DNA of 64,000 bases from Gnetum montanum (taxonomy: Eukaryota > Streptophyta > Gnetopsida > Gnetales > Gnetaceae): the NCBI GenBank assembly GCA_015680685.1, contig MNCI01033651.1, positions 208,675 to 272,674 on the forward strand, written 5' to 3'. Position numbers and translations under genes: made by a program. Positions within the stretch are counted from its first letter, which is position 1. Each line of letters opens with the position of its first letter. This document shows positions 12,000 through 24,961 of this stretch, one piece after another. The notes beneath the pieces were generated by a model. The model was not told the DNA's origin and searched no databases. It worked only from the letters and a program-made list of their open reading frames with translations.

Positions 12000-12540
12000 A
12001 CTTGTCCATAAATTATGTGTGTTGAACTGTGAACCTAGTTTAAGGTCCTAGTAGACCATATGATTTGCTAGTTTAGGGTCCTAGCACATTGAGAACCCAG
12101 TTTAAGGTCATGGTAGACCATATGCTTTGCTAGTTTAGGGTCCTAGCACACCAGGAACCTAGTTTAAGATCCTGGAAAACTATGATGTGCTATTTTATAG
12201 TCCTAGCAAACTGCTAAGTGCTAGTTTAATGTCACAGCAAATGGTGGATGTTGTGCTAGTTTAACGTCATGACACAAGGACGAGCTATGCTAGTTTATAG
12301 TCATAGCAGACTAAAGGTTTGGTTACTAGTTTAACATCATAGCAGATGAATGCTTTGCCAGTTTATAGTCATAGTAGACTTTCTATGCTAGTTTATAGTC
12401 ATAGTAGACTTGTTGTGCTAGTTTATAGTCATAGTGAACTAAAGATTTGGTTGCTAGTTTAACGTCATTGTGGACGAACGCTTTGCCAGTTTATAGTCAT
12501 AGTGGACTTTCTATGCCAGTTTATAGTTGTAGCAGACTTT
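12000..12540. repeat. Minisatellite (TGCTAGTTTATAGTCATAGCAGAC-type) at pol 3' end
   Basis: About 14 diverged units of roughly 30-45 bases, each with GCTAGTTTA followed by AGTCATAG or GGTCCTAG and then CAGAC or CACA. The array starts right after the integrase reading frame. The same word family, in the matching element orientation, follows TatD pol at 49930-50215. Confidence 0.8.
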
Positions 12541-15500
12541 TGCTTACCTTGCTTTCTTGTTGATGAGGCATTGCATTCTGGGTGTAGTAAAGCTTCAAGT
12601 ACAAGTGGTTTACCAGATTGGCAAATTCATTGCCATCATGATCAGTAAGCTTGAATGCTTCATAGTCATATGCCTTGATGACCAAGAAAAGCCCTTCCCA
12701 ATTGGCTGAGAATTTGTCCACAAGTTCACGAAAGGCCTTGAGGACTAAGTCCCCTTTCTTGATTGGGTGTTAATGTTGATTGTGATGATGTTTCTATTGT
12801 TGTGTTTGTTGGTACCACTCGATACGATCAAGTGTCTACATGCACTCCTCCTTTATTGAGTCGAGGTCCATGGTTCTCAACTCATTGTTTTGAGCCTCAT
12901 CAATGAAGCTTGAGAGGATGACACAAAGCAATGAGACCTACAATTCAAAAGGCAACATAGCTTTAGACCCATAAACCAAACTATACGATGTCTTACCTAT
13001 TGTAGTTCTTCATGTTGTGCAATAGGCCTTGAGTACATAGATCAGTTGCTCGTGCCATCGTCATTTGCTGCTGCTAAGAATCTTCTTCAAAAGATTGATG
13101 ATGACCTTATTTGTGGCCTCTACTTAGCCATTCTCTTACAAGTATTAGGGTGATGAAAAGGAATGTTTGATTCCGAAGCACTCGCAAAAGGCTTTGGTCT
13201 CAGCACTGCTAAACTGTGGCCCATTATCTATGACTATGTTCATGGGCACACCAAAATAGGTCACTATGTTATCAAGTATGAATTTGTAGACCTATTGCAA
13301 TGTAGTCTTCCTAAGGGGAATAGCTTCAACTCACTTTGTAAAATACTTCATTGTGGTTATAATGAAGTTATGCCCTATAAAGGACTTAGGCATTATCGTC
13401 CCTATGATATCCAACCCCCAACATTGGAATGGCCACATGATCTATGTTATGTGTAGCTTAGTAGGTGGCACATGCATTAAGTTGCCATGCTATTGACATG
13501 TGTTGCACACCTTGACCTTGGAAACACAATCATGCTCCATGTAAGGCCAATAGTAGCCTAAGCATCTTATCTTCATCACCATGACCTTGGGTGCTATGTG
13601 GCCTCTGCATAGTCCTTCATGGACTTGTTCAATGATCATCTATGCTTCATTGTCACTAATGCGTGTTAACAGTATGTCATCATACGATCTACGACACAAT
13701 GTGCTATCACCTACGATGATGTACTGTCACAATCGCTTTCACACTGTGTCCTTTTGGGCAGTGGTTAGATGCTACGAAGGTTCACCCTATAGAAGGTATG
13801 CCTTAATGTCATCATACCACTCTACTGTGTGGGTTGTGCTTACTGTGGCTATGGATGTAATGTTGATTGTTTGCATAATATGCATAGCACAATCCACCAT
13901 GGAGGTGGGTAATGCATGAAACATTTTAGGTGCAATGCTTAAGGCTAACGTTGCTAATGCATTAGCAATGGCATTTTCATTACACAGAATATGCTAAATA
14001 GTAGTAGTTGCAAATTGTTTGATCAAGTGCTTCGCTAATTCATAATAAGGTTGCAAATGTTATGCTTTGCAAGCGTAAACCTCAATAACCTAGTTGAAAA
14101 CTAGTTGTGAGTCACCTTGAATAGCTAAGTTTTGTATTCCTAGGTCATGAGTTGCTAAGATACCCCTAAGGAAACCTTCATACTCTACGACATTGCTGGT
14201 GCATGGAAATAAAAAATGATATGCAAAGGGTCAAATCTCCCCAAAGGGGAATGTGATTACGGTAGTGGCACTACCCCCTTGAGAGGTTGAAGCACCATCA
14301 AAGTCTAAGAGTGCCTCAAACTTGTTAGGCACTTGACTTATGCTAATGAAATGCTCATCCAGAAATTCTAGATTTATCATTGCTTGATCATCAATTGGGG
14401 AAGCCATAAGTTGTGAAAATATTACCTGACCTTTGGTTGATGCTTGTGCAATGTAATGTAGGTCAAATTTTATCATTATCACTCTCTAATATGCAATGTG
14501 ACTACTCTCATAGATATTCATTATAATTGCTTGGTGTAAATTGCTCTTGCAGATGATGTTGACCTGGCTGTAGAAATGATAATGCCTTCACTTCTTAAGT
14601 GTGAAGACAAAGGCAAGGAAATTCTTTTCCACATCATTATACTTTGCTTCATATACAACCAATGCATGGCTTAGGTAGCTTAGGTAGTATATGGTAACCT
14701 TTGTACCATCGTCTCACTTTTGACAAAGTAGAGAAGTGATGGACATGTTGTAGGTAGCAATGTAGATGTAGAAAGATTTATCTCCTTGCAGAGTGAAGAC
14801 CATTGGAAGTTAAGCCAGCTCATATTTAAGGTTGTAAAATGCCTCTTAGCAGTAAGCTATCCACTCAAAGTGAACTCCTTTCTTGAGCAGGTGTTGCATT
14901 GGCTACAACTTGTCAATCAACCATGCAATAAACCTTTGTATAAATTGTAATCTACCTAGTAATCCTTGTAGCTCCTTAAGGTTAGCCGGTGTTGTTAAGT
15001 TGAGAATGGCCTTAACCTTATTGGGGTCTACGTGTATGCCTACCTTAGATACTATAAAACCTAGCATGCGGCCTGTCTTGATGTCGAAGACACATTTCTT
15101 AGGATTCAACGTAAGTTCATGCTTCATGCAACATTTGAGTACAAGGTCCAAGTCATCTACATGGTTTCAATTGCTACATCATCAATGTAATCATTGAGCA
15201 GACCTAACAAGTAGTTGTGAAAAATGTACATCATGAATCATTGATAAGTCGCTCTTGCATTCTTAAGTCCAAAGGGCATCATTGTGTAACAAAATGTACC
15301 CCAAGGGGTCATAAAGGTAGTACTAAGCTAGTGCTTTGGGTTGATCCAAATCTGGTTGTAACTCGAGAACCCATCCATGAAGGACAACAAGGCATGACTA
15401 GCCATAGTATTAACCAATTGATCAATACTAAACAACAGGAAGTCATCTTTAATGGTTGCCTTGTTCAAGCCTCAAAAGGCTATGCAAATGCGTATACTTT

Positions 15501-16069
15501 TGCTTCTCTTGGGTACAACCATGATGTTGGAGATCCCATCTGTGTAGTCAATGGCCCAGATGAAACCAACTTTGTAGAGCTTGGTGATTTCATCATGGAC
15601 TACCAACGCCACCTTAGGCCTAACTTTGCAAGCTTTTTGCTTAACTGGTTTTATGCTAGGATCAAGAATTATATTGTGTTGCACTACATGAGGATCTAAG
15701 TTCAGCATGTCTTTGTAAGACCATGCAAATGCCTTGATGTTTTCGTTAAGTACTTTTGCGATGTTTTGGGCATGTTGAGGCTCTAACAAAGAACTAAGTT
15801 TCAATGTTTTTTCCTTACCACTAGGTGTTGCTACAAGGACAGAGGGGATCCTCGATGATGTCACCCACCTCTAGATCTAAAGCCATAACTAGATGGTCTA
15901 GCCAGTCTAGCAATGCCTCTATGGATGTTATGTATTCATGATAGGCTATTAGCTTAAGGTCTAGGCATTGTGGATTAATGCTTCACATAAGATCACCATA
16001 AGGCCCAATGAGAACCAGAGGTGAGTGAAGATGCTCAAATGTAGCCATGTTGAAAATCCTACCAAAATC
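12521..16069 (-). pseudogene. pol: TatC pol second exon: RT, RNase H, archaeal-type RNase H, integrase
   Basis: Reads down the minus strand from an acceptor TTTTTGCAG|GATTTT (exon start 16069). The linker contains KAFAWSYKDM. The RT has FMDGFSSYNQIW and a YIDD box at 15178-15189. RNase H follows. The second RNase H has FDGASTSQGGS near 14300 and TSNVVEYEGFLRGIL. Integrase has GLDIIG near 13410 and IDNGPQF near 13220, so two of the DDE acidic residues are visible. The C-terminal part ends in LKLYY at about 12580. Frames are broken by many stops and shifts. Two RNase H domains are diagnostic of the Tat clade. The product would have replicated and integrated the element. Confidence 0.92.
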
Positions 16070-16199
16070 CTGCAAAAATAACCAGAAAAAACATCAAGCT
16101 ACACCTATCTTAATGAAAACAATATGCATAAAAATAAAGAAAAGCAATGTAATAAAATTCTGCCTAAGTATGTAGATATGATGTTAAAAAGCAAGTAAT

Positions 16200-16310
16200 G
16201 TGTGGGCTAGTTTTAGGCCTTGGCAAGCCATGGGGTGCAAGTTTAAGGTCTTAGTAGACTATAGAGTGTTAATTTAAGGTCTTAGTAGACTATGATGTGT
16301 GCTAGATGTA
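16200..16310. repeat. Minisatellite copies at the intron end next to RT
   Basis: Three units of GnTTTAAGGTCTTAGTAGACTAT type, plus one GGCTAGTTTTAGGCC. They lie 130 bases from the intron acceptor. TatD has a single GGCCTAAAACTAGCC at about 46263 in the same position. Confidence 0.6.
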
Positions 16311-18306
16311 TCCTTGAAGTAAGGCTGGGTGCACCAAAAAAGAAAAATTGGCCTAGGCACTCATTGGGCAATGAGAAAAATTTAAAACTTTTATAAGTTC
16401 GAGGGCAGCTAGAAAAATCAAAAATTTTCTAAGTCTGGTGACTATGCTCCAACCCAACTATGCTTTGCATTGTTGAGCGTAGTCCTGGGGTAGATGAAAA
16501 ATTAAGTGGTCCTAGGGGATATCAAAGCACATTTCACCTTGGGTAAATGTGTCATTGTCAAAGTTAAAAATGCAAACTTTCTAGATCATAGCATAGTTGG
16601 AAGAGCATAGTCACTAGAATGTCATGCCAAAGTAAATGTTAGCACCCTAGACTGACCAACATTGATGAGGGAGAGCAAGCACTGGGATGCCTTCCACGAA
16701 CACCCATGGAGGAGCAAAGCACACCAATGTCTACCAAGTACCTTGACTACGCTCTTCCCTTTTTTGCCATTTTTTACACTTTTACCTTATTTTCACACTT
16801 TCATTAAGGGTTTTAGAGCTTGGTTTAATGACACCCTACCAAGGCAAGGGTTGTCAACACTATAGCCATTTGGGCCAGCATGTCGTGAGTGTGTGTGCAT
16901 TGGGCAAGGCATGAGGGTTTTTTTGATTCATGGGTTTGATGGTGATCTATGTGGGCACAAGGGTTTATGTTGTGGCCATGGCCACTGTGATGATCAATGT
17001 GGCTGCAAAAGGAAAGAAAAGGCTACGGGCTTGTGTAGGGCTTAGCAAAAAGAAATTTCTTTTTGTTTGAAGTTTGTTAGTGCATGAGTAAGGATGGGGG
17101 CTACAGGGTGGCCACTGTAGACCTAGGGATGTGGTAAGGGTTTACCCCACAGCAAAAACATTTTTGTTTGTTTACAAAATTCTATAAATTTTCCACTATG
17201 CAACAAGTAAGGGCAAAGGGACATTTAGAGGTGGTGGCTAGGTATGGCCACCCACGCACCTACAAGGTTTCTTGTAATACATTTTCATTCTATTTTTTAA
17301 TTTTGTGGCAACGCATAAAAGGGATCAGGGTTTAGCAAGTTTCTACAATTTTTCTATAAAAATTTTCGAAATTTCTCCTCTGCATAAGGTAGGAATGAGG
17401 GTTTGGTGGCAACAAGGATGCACAACTACAGGGGCTAAGAGAGAGGTGACACCAAGGGCATGTTTTTTGTATTTTGCTTTCTAACAAGGCAAGGTAGGTG
17501 GTGCAGCATGTGATAGCATCGTTGGTGTGGCCGCGAGGGTCATGGCTGTGGCCAGTGCTTGGTGTGCAGGACACAGTGAGAGCGACTAATAAAATAATGT
17601 GCAGCACCATGGTGGGCCACTGGGCTATGAGAGGAGAGTGTTAGGATGACGACCAAACCTTGATTCACTGGCCATAGCCAAGACTACACTCCCATCTTGG
17701 AGGTGCAATTAACACCAAGTTTTCGTTGAAATTACCCCTGCTCAACAATTAGTCTTTTTTAAAAAAAAATTTAAAATTTTGGGGCTATCCTCTATGGGAA
17801 GCATAGTCAACAGTTAGAATTTTTTGCTATCCTATACTATGCTCTGGAGTTGTCTTGAGCATAGCCAAGGGTGAGCTAGAGTTAAAAAAATTTACATATT
17901 TTTTGGACTACACTCCTTGGAGAGGTAACCCAGGGTTTGAATTTTTTGCAATATTTTGGACTACATTGCCCAGAGTTAGAAAAATTTTAAAAATTTTGTG
18001 CAAGATGCTAAACTTATAAAATCTAAAATACTAATGTAAAATTGCCAAAACATGCAAATTGTAATGCCAAACATGCAAACATGTGAAACAAATATGCTAA
18101 TGCTATGCCAAAACTTGTTGTACCCTAGTGAGTACTAGGTGCGTAAAATGTGTATGTTGATGTCCTATACCCACGGGGCCCTAATGGACCCTAAGATATT
18201 TTTGCTAAACCTATGCTATTCTATGCTAATTTTTACTAAGTTTAATTTTTAATATTCTTGCATCCATTGTATACTAATGCTTTGTTTGTTGCTTTTGCGA
18301 TTGTAG
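16311..18306 (+). other. Upstream region / first intron of TatC antisense gene
   Basis: No convincing exon was recognised. It contains GTGGCCA-rich segments (16870-17560), T-rich spacers and ACTAYRCT/AGCATAGT words (16440-16600, 17680-17960). It ends in TTGCGATTGTAG, a 3' splice site conserved in TatD (TTAACGATTGTAG). A promoter for the antisense gene would have to lie here or further upstream; no TATA was assigned. Confidence 0.45.
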
Positions 18307-21300
18307 AGCATTACGAAAGCCAATCCTAATCATCGTGAAGCTCGTTGGCATTTTCTGTTGCATGAGTGAGCTAGTGTCCAACACACCTGCACTAGATATG
18401 CAAGTGAATTATCAAGTAGTGTGGTTCCGGCTAAGGGCAAGTAATTTCCTAGCCTTCTTGCTATAGCACTTTAGTGTGATGATGTGGTCACACTTAGCAG
18501 TAGAGGCTGTGAGTGCCATCATCAAGACATTGCTGCCCAGGGCCAACTAGAACATACTAAGATTTATGTTTGATGAGCCCACTACTAGTGATGATAGATA
18601 AGGTGGTTTAGGTCGAGGCCCCCAAGGATGCTCATCTCTTATCCAAAATTTGACGAATGCCAGAGTTCTTTTGCTACAACAAGAGCAACATCCTCTTTGG
18701 TAATCTACTCATGCATACTTTGTTCCAGAACCCACATGGAACCATGTACTACACTAAAGGATAAGTGCTCTCATAATTTTTGCATTGTATTCCTTTGCTA
18801 CTAGCTCATGCTAAGTTTGCTAACCACTAACTGCTCATGCTTAATGCTAGATTTAGAGTTGACTCTTAGGGTCTCCACGATGAGGATGAGGCTCTTTCCT
18901 TGACTAGCACTGTGCTAGAGGTGTTCTCCTCTAGTCTAAACATTTGGGAGGCTATCCTTGAACAACTAGGAGGTGATATAAAGGATTACCCTAAGCAATA
19001 CTTGAAGGTGTTTGAGTAGTATAGGACCTATGATTAGCTTGATGAGGAGCAAGCTAATGGCGAGCTCAACCATGAAGAGATGCTTACACCACCACCTCCA
19101 TCTCACATACCATTTGCTCTGCGTAACTGTCTATCATTTTGGCTTTCTCACATATGCTTGTTGATTTTCCTTTGCATGATATTAACATTGTTTTTACCTT
19201 TGTTATAACTATAGTTGCTTCAAGAGAGGTGACGGTGGTCATCACAGGCTACACTGAGGCCACCCTCATCATGAAATATGGTGATCTGGAGGATGTGCAA
19301 CATTGGTTGTGCCATTAGGCCTTAGAGGCATTGACTAGTTGGCTCACATAGGCTAGAATGATGGACCTATTTTTGGCCCTTAGCCCAAGCATTCTGGTGG
19401 TCAAAATGGTCACCATCATAGAATTCTTTAGTAGTGACATATGTCACTTTGTCACCTACGTGCATGATATGAGGGTAGTCTTGGACCTCAACAAGGCCTT
19501 CTTTGTTGACCTCTTTAGCCTCCTTGCTGATGGCCCATTGATCATTGATAAGGCCAACAAAGAGGTGAACCATAGAGAGGTGGATAACTCGATCTCACAA
19601 AGGTATCTCGATTAAAGACATGCATGTGCATGAGGTCTAGGAGCTTTACCCTCTCTTTCATGCTCATGCCTTCCCAAACGTGCTCTCCCAAGGAAAAATC
19701 CTTAGAATTGAGTGGGCACAGGTGATGAAGGAGGTGCTAGAGGAGGGCATGAGGTTCAACTAGGCCTTCTACATCGCCACCAGCCTACACATAGAAATCA
19801 CCAAGCTACACTACAACCTCCAAGTGAGGTCTCATGTACACTTCGCATTCTTTGTAGCATATCTATGAAGGTACATGGAAAACTGGTGGTTCAAGATAGC
19901 AGGTGATGGGTAGTGCAGGACTATGAGCAGCTGTCTAAGCCTTGGGTTAAGCACATGTTTGCAAACACTTGCTCATAGTACCCCCCCAGAGGGGATTGAT
20001 GAGTTGTACTCAGTGATGACTAAAGGTCATCTGGGGCAGTTACATTATTCTTGTGATAGTGCAGGTGAGTGTCCCCCAATTATTATTGGGAATGTAAACA
20101 AGACTAACCACTATATTGCAAAAATGGTGGGACTATCCAAGGCAAAGATCAAGAGGCCATGCCTGGCAGAGGAGGTTGCTCCTACAATTGAATAAGTAGA
20201 CACTAAGAAGATCCACCTCAAGATCCAAAGCTTGCACACAGATGTTGTAGGTTAGTATACATGTAAATGCATTCATTTTATATTTTTTTTATGTTTAAAT
20301 TTTTTAATGTTTTTTGCTATACTATGCTAAAGCTAAAATGTTATGTTTGTAAATTAGGCAAGAGGGCTACCAAAGTGGTAGTAGTAGAGGTGGCCCCTCC
20401 TCAAGATGAGGAGGGGAAGCATAGAGGGAGGAGCTGCATCAGGCTGCAAAGACCCTCCAACAATTTGAAGTAGAGGGGCTATTTTTTCCTAACAAGGGTG
20501 CTTTTGCTAGCCTTTTTGATGGTGTGTAGCTAGAAGATCCCCCTACTCTCATACCTGAAGGCTTGCAGAGTAGATGCCTTAAATTTCCATCTATTGTCGC
20601 TTCCTTCCTCTCGCATCTTTGCCTATTTAGTTGCATGCTAAGTGATTTGTTGTGTCACAACCTTAGATGTACCTACTAGTGGTCCACCGTCCATGCCTAC
20701 CCACTGCATGAAGCTATGGGTGGAAACACCAGACAAGTTTTCCTTCATGGAAGGCATCATTGAGGATATGGTTGACTGCATACAGCAGGAAAATCTTGAG
20801 CTTGATATGAATGTTGTTGTTTTGTTTATGTTCTTTTACTAATTTTAATACTTAGTCTATGGCTAATGTTAATTTGCTTGTTGTATGCCAACAGGTTCTA
20901 AGCTACACTAGAACCCGAACTGGGTGGCTAAAGTAGATGTTTTCCTCAAGTACCCTACTAAAGTGCAGCAGGTGCCTAGCCATGTGTACGAGGTAGCCAA
21001 CAAGTGCGTGCTTTCCTATGTGAAAGCATTATGGATCTACAAGTGCTCGAATGAGCACCTGTGAAAACACATGCACAAACTTCAAGAGAGAGTGACAAGC
21101 CAAGACACAAAGATGGAGGACCTTCAATCCTAATATGACTTCTTGGCAGCTCGATCATGGGGAGATAGTACTTGGTGAATCACAGAGATTGATTATGCTA
21201 GGTACTAGTTGGCCATTTGGGGCAAGAACAAGGCCACTCAAGAGATCATTGAGCAGCGATGATAGATGGATTTGCTTGTCCAAAAGATTAGGATTGGAAG

Positions 21301-21888
21301 ATTTTTAGTGCTAAGGTGTGCAAGTGGGAACATATGCAAAAGAACCACAAACATCACTATAAGCGTGAGTAAGACGCATATCTTCAATATCTTAAAGAAG
21401 AGTCCATCAACTACCACTACCTTGAGATGTTTATTGAGGTGATTGGTGAGAGATAGGCCTTCAAGATATTTGCTTGTCATACAATGGTTAGTGATTCACC
21501 GGAGCAAGATATTATCATGCCCTCAAGCAAGACTTTGTCTACCGCATTTTCCATGACACCACCTGCATGGACCTTCATGGATAAAGGCAAGACCCTTGTG
21601 GGAGTTCACTTTGGCCAAGAGGACTAGACATAGCTATCTGAGGCTAAGATCCTCCAACATTTGGAGGAGGACCTTGATAGTTTGCCTCTAGACATGATTA
21701 ATGTGGGACCCTCTCAAGTTATTTTTTTGTGTTGTTCTTATGCTTTTTATATTAGTTTGTATATTGTACACTTGCTTATAGGTTTGTTGTTTTATTGTTG
21801 TTTCTAATAGGCACCAGGTAATGTTGTAGGCCCTAATAGCATACTGGATGAAGAGGAACCTTCACACCCACCTAGCATGACTGGTTGA
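18307..21888 (+). pseudogene. TatC antisense multi-exon gene inside the pol intron, function unknown
   Basis: Proposed exons: 18307-18760, 18851-19122, 19215-20250, 20358-20569, 20667-20804, 20895-~21720, 21811-21888. Borders come from comparison with TatD and TatB: acceptors GATTGTAG, ATGCTAG, ACTATAG, AAATTAG, CCAACAG and CTAATAG recur, and donor GTTAGT at 20251 is identical in TatD. Visible protein segments are PNTPALDMQV, FSVMMWSHLAVEAVS, YVHDMRVVLDLNKAFF, KLHYNLQVRSHVHFAFFVAYL, a coiled-coil-like HKLQERVTSQDTKMEDLQS, TPPAWTFMDKGKTLVGVHF and a short Pro-rich end closing at TGA. I do not recognise the family. Antisense ORFs are known in some Tat elements, but between pol and the 3' LTR. 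In-frame stops make this copy dead. Confidence 0.75.
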
Positions 21889-22089
21889 GCACATCCTAAT
21901 GTAGCCCTATTATTGGGCATCTTGCATTTTTGTGTTCTTTTTCCACATGGTGTAGATGGCCATTCTATGCACTATTATTTTTATGAGATGAAATGAATTT
22001 TGCTATATGCAGTGTATGATGTATTGACTTTTGCATTTACTTGTTATGTCTTTAATGCTACTGATGTGATGGAGTTGATGCAACTAGGC

Positions 22090-22310
22090 TGTAGCGATTG
22101 CTAGTTTTTGGACATTTCAAGCCACATGATAGAAGGAAACAAGTCACTGATTTAGGACCATGGTTGGCCGTGTGCTAGTTTAAGGCCTTTTCAGGCCACA
22201 CAATGTAAAGGAGATTGCCAGTTTTAGGCTATGGCAGGTCATGTTGGTAGTTTTAGGTCATTCCATGTCATGCAATGCCAATTTAAGGCCATGGCATGCC
22301 ATTGTTTTTG
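22090..22310. repeat. Minisatellite between antisense gene end and protease exon
   Basis: Units of CCAGTTTTAGGCYATGGCAGGCCA and TAGTTTAAGGCC type repeat about five times. The matching array in TatD is at 40440-40780. It separates two convergent reading units. Confidence 0.75.
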
Positions 22311-22531
22311 TAATTTTGCATTTTATGATTTTTATGTATTTTGAACTTAAGAAAGCAAAAATGTAAATTAAGCGAAACTACAAAAACAAAAGAAATAAAT
22401 GTGTAACAAGGAAAATATTGCAAAGAAGCAAATAACCAAGCTAAATGTATAACACAAAAAAAATGCAAATAGGCAAAGTATGTCAGTTGGGGCCAGGTAG
22501 GCACCTAGCGCTTGTTGGACTAAGGGGATGC

Positions 22532-24961
22532 CTTAGTCACACAATTGCTTCCTAATTCAGTGTGGGTTAGGGGGTACAATGTTGTACTTACCTTAACCTT
22601 CATTGGCTAGGTTAAAAGGAAATTTTGCCCACAAAGCATCTTTCGGGAGGTCATTGGCTCCCTTTGGTTCCTTAGGTTGGTCTGCCTCATAGGTTTCACC
22701 CTCATCTTTCCCATGAGGCGGCACATCATTGAGGAACTCCACCTCTAACCCTTGTTCCATGTCAATGTTGCTAATGGTCAGAGGGGCTACATTGTCACCA
22801 TAGATGATAACCTCTCCACCCTTGTATGAAAGGTGGATTTCTTAGTGAATAGGGAAGGAGACAGCCCGTAGCTGGGTAAGCCATGGCCTACCAAGGATCA
22901 AGTTGAATTCGAGCATCTCCTCGATTACAATGCATTCTGCGATGGTCAAGAATTTTTCCCCTACCACAAAGGCTATTGTGACTATTCTCCTTATGACAAC
23001 GTGTGAATTTTTGAAAGATTTCATGCATGTTATCTTTGTAGGTTTAATTTGATTAGTAAGACCAAGCTTATCAATGACCATGGGATGACATTGGTTGCTA
23101 CCCATCGTCGATGTGCACCCTATGGATTCTGCACTACCCAATGTGAATTGACATAAACATTAGCTTAGTAATAACCTAACCCTTCTCAAGGTCCACCTTG
23201 ATTACCTTATCATGAAATGCCAGGGGCATTAAACTCGACTCTTGCAGTGTAGGGGGCAACATCATAGCATGGATGGACTGTTCATCCACTAGGATGTCCT
23301 CTATACTACAAATGAAGGTCAATATGTGAACCAACACTTCACAATGGGTAGAGGAGGTCATTATCAGGTTGTACAAGCTTAATATTGTATTTTTATTTTA
23401 AAGCCTATTTGACCTGTGCCAATGCATCAAAAAAGTCTTTTCTGCTATCTGCTACCTTGTTGTTGCCTTTCATCTCCTCAATGTGATCCAAGAGATAGAT
23501 CTCTCATGGTGGGAATTTAGGCTTTGCCTGCCTTGCTTTTTTTGGAGCCTTAGTGCTCCATTGTTCATTGCTTGTTGTGGTCTTCTTAGTTGATTTGACC
23601 ATGGGGATAGAGGACAAGGGGACAATCTTTAGTGGGCCTATTGCCCTTTTCTCTCAATTCTAGCTAAGCATTTGATTGGCAAGGCATTAATTGGGCCTCC
23701 TCGATTACCATCTCGATTGCCTATTAGCTTCACTTGTGGGATGGCGTCTTGGGTGAGCAGGGACTAATGCATTTTCCACCACCAGACTCCAAGTAGGTGA
23801 GGAGTCTGCATGTTCTAACATCCTTATGATAAAGGGTGATTGGGTAATTACCGCTGCAACATGCTATGGGACCCTAACCACAAAGGGTGTTATGGGTGCC
23901 CATGGTGATTCCTTGACAAAAAAGGGGGTCCTTGAACTAGTTGAGGATAAGGGAACCCCAGCATTTCCAGATGACACATAAACCACAAACAGCCCCTGCA
24001 TTGATTTTAAATCGTCAACGCTAATAACGTTGATGATGTACCCTGTGCCACTTGCATTGAGAGGGTTCTTGTAAACCCTCATTGATTAATTTTTGGGGTG
24101 GACTAAGTTGGTCATGCCAAGCACCAGCTCACTCATGTCAATCATGCATTGTATGTCATCCTTTAAAGGCCGTGCAAAGATTTGTGTCATGCCTAGGCAA
24201 TTGGTGATACTAGCAAAACCATTCTAGTCTAAAATGCTTAGGGACTATAGGCCCATTTGGTAGGGTATCTCAAGGATTCCTGAGGAGCACACAATATTGA
24301 TCATGACACTTGCAAGCATCCTTGGACATCTACTTATACTGGATGCATCCAACGTGAAGCAGTTGGTCCTAGAGGTTCGATAGCTTGATGGACAACAGTG
24401 TGTACTTCAAGCGATCCTCACGCTTGAAGTTTGACCTTGGGGTAGCTTGCCCCATGGCTGCCAATGATGCAAGCTAGTTGTTTGCTACAATGCTAGAGCT
24501 AGCCATCTTGTTGTTGTTGGTTGGGGCCTTAGATGGCTTGGCTGTCGGTTTGGCATTGGCTGGCTTAGCCTCGTTGGCCACTGTTGCAATAGTTGTGGTT
24601 GTCTACTTTCCCTTGTCTTTGTCCTTCTCTTTCTTTGCCTGTAGGTTTTTATAGGCCACATAGGCTGGGCCCTTGCTGGCCTCTGCTACATCATGAATGC
24701 TCTTGGTTTGAGCAAACACTTGAGCAAACTATGTTTGGTGTCCATTTCTTGGTAGTCTATCTATAAATCCACTTGGAGCTTCATGCAAACAAAGTTATAT
24801 TACTCGTCATTGGGCACCATGTACTCAAGAGGTAGGTTGTGCAAAATAAAAGACTACCTTTGTTCTACCAGGACAAGACTAGGAGGGTGATCAATCTCCT
24901 ACTAAATAGGTCGAACAATAACTACGCTTAAAGTGGAGGTCAAAGGTTGTTCAAGGTTCAT
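22532..24961 (-). pseudogene. gag-pr: TatC gag-protease first exon
   Basis: The start chosen is the ATG at 24961-24959 (MNLEQPLTSTL), about 400 bases inside the PBS and aligned with the TatD start. The gag part is broken by many stops. The protease part at 23141-22842 shows SHVVIRRIVTIAFVVGE and FNLILGRPWLTQLRAV. The catalytic IDDG is visible at about 23111 but is followed by a stop and frameshift. Downstream, EIHLSYKGGEVIIYGDN and DMEQGLEVEF match TatB and TatD. The exon closes at GACTAAG before the intron. Gag would form the particle and protease would cut the polyprotein. Confidence 0.85.

Larger units (their letters stand above)
16070..22531 (-). other. TatC putative pol intron between protease and RT
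   Basis: On the minus strand the exon ends GACTAAG|GCATCC (GC donor in place of GT) and the next exon starts after TTTTTGCAG. TatD has GT at the same donor (AACTAAG|GTAACC) and TTTTCTAG at the acceptor. The 6,462-bp insert separates protease from RT, and both flanking exons align between elements. Ogre elements are known to carry an intron at this point, but a much shorter one. Splicing itself is inferred. Confidence 0.6.
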
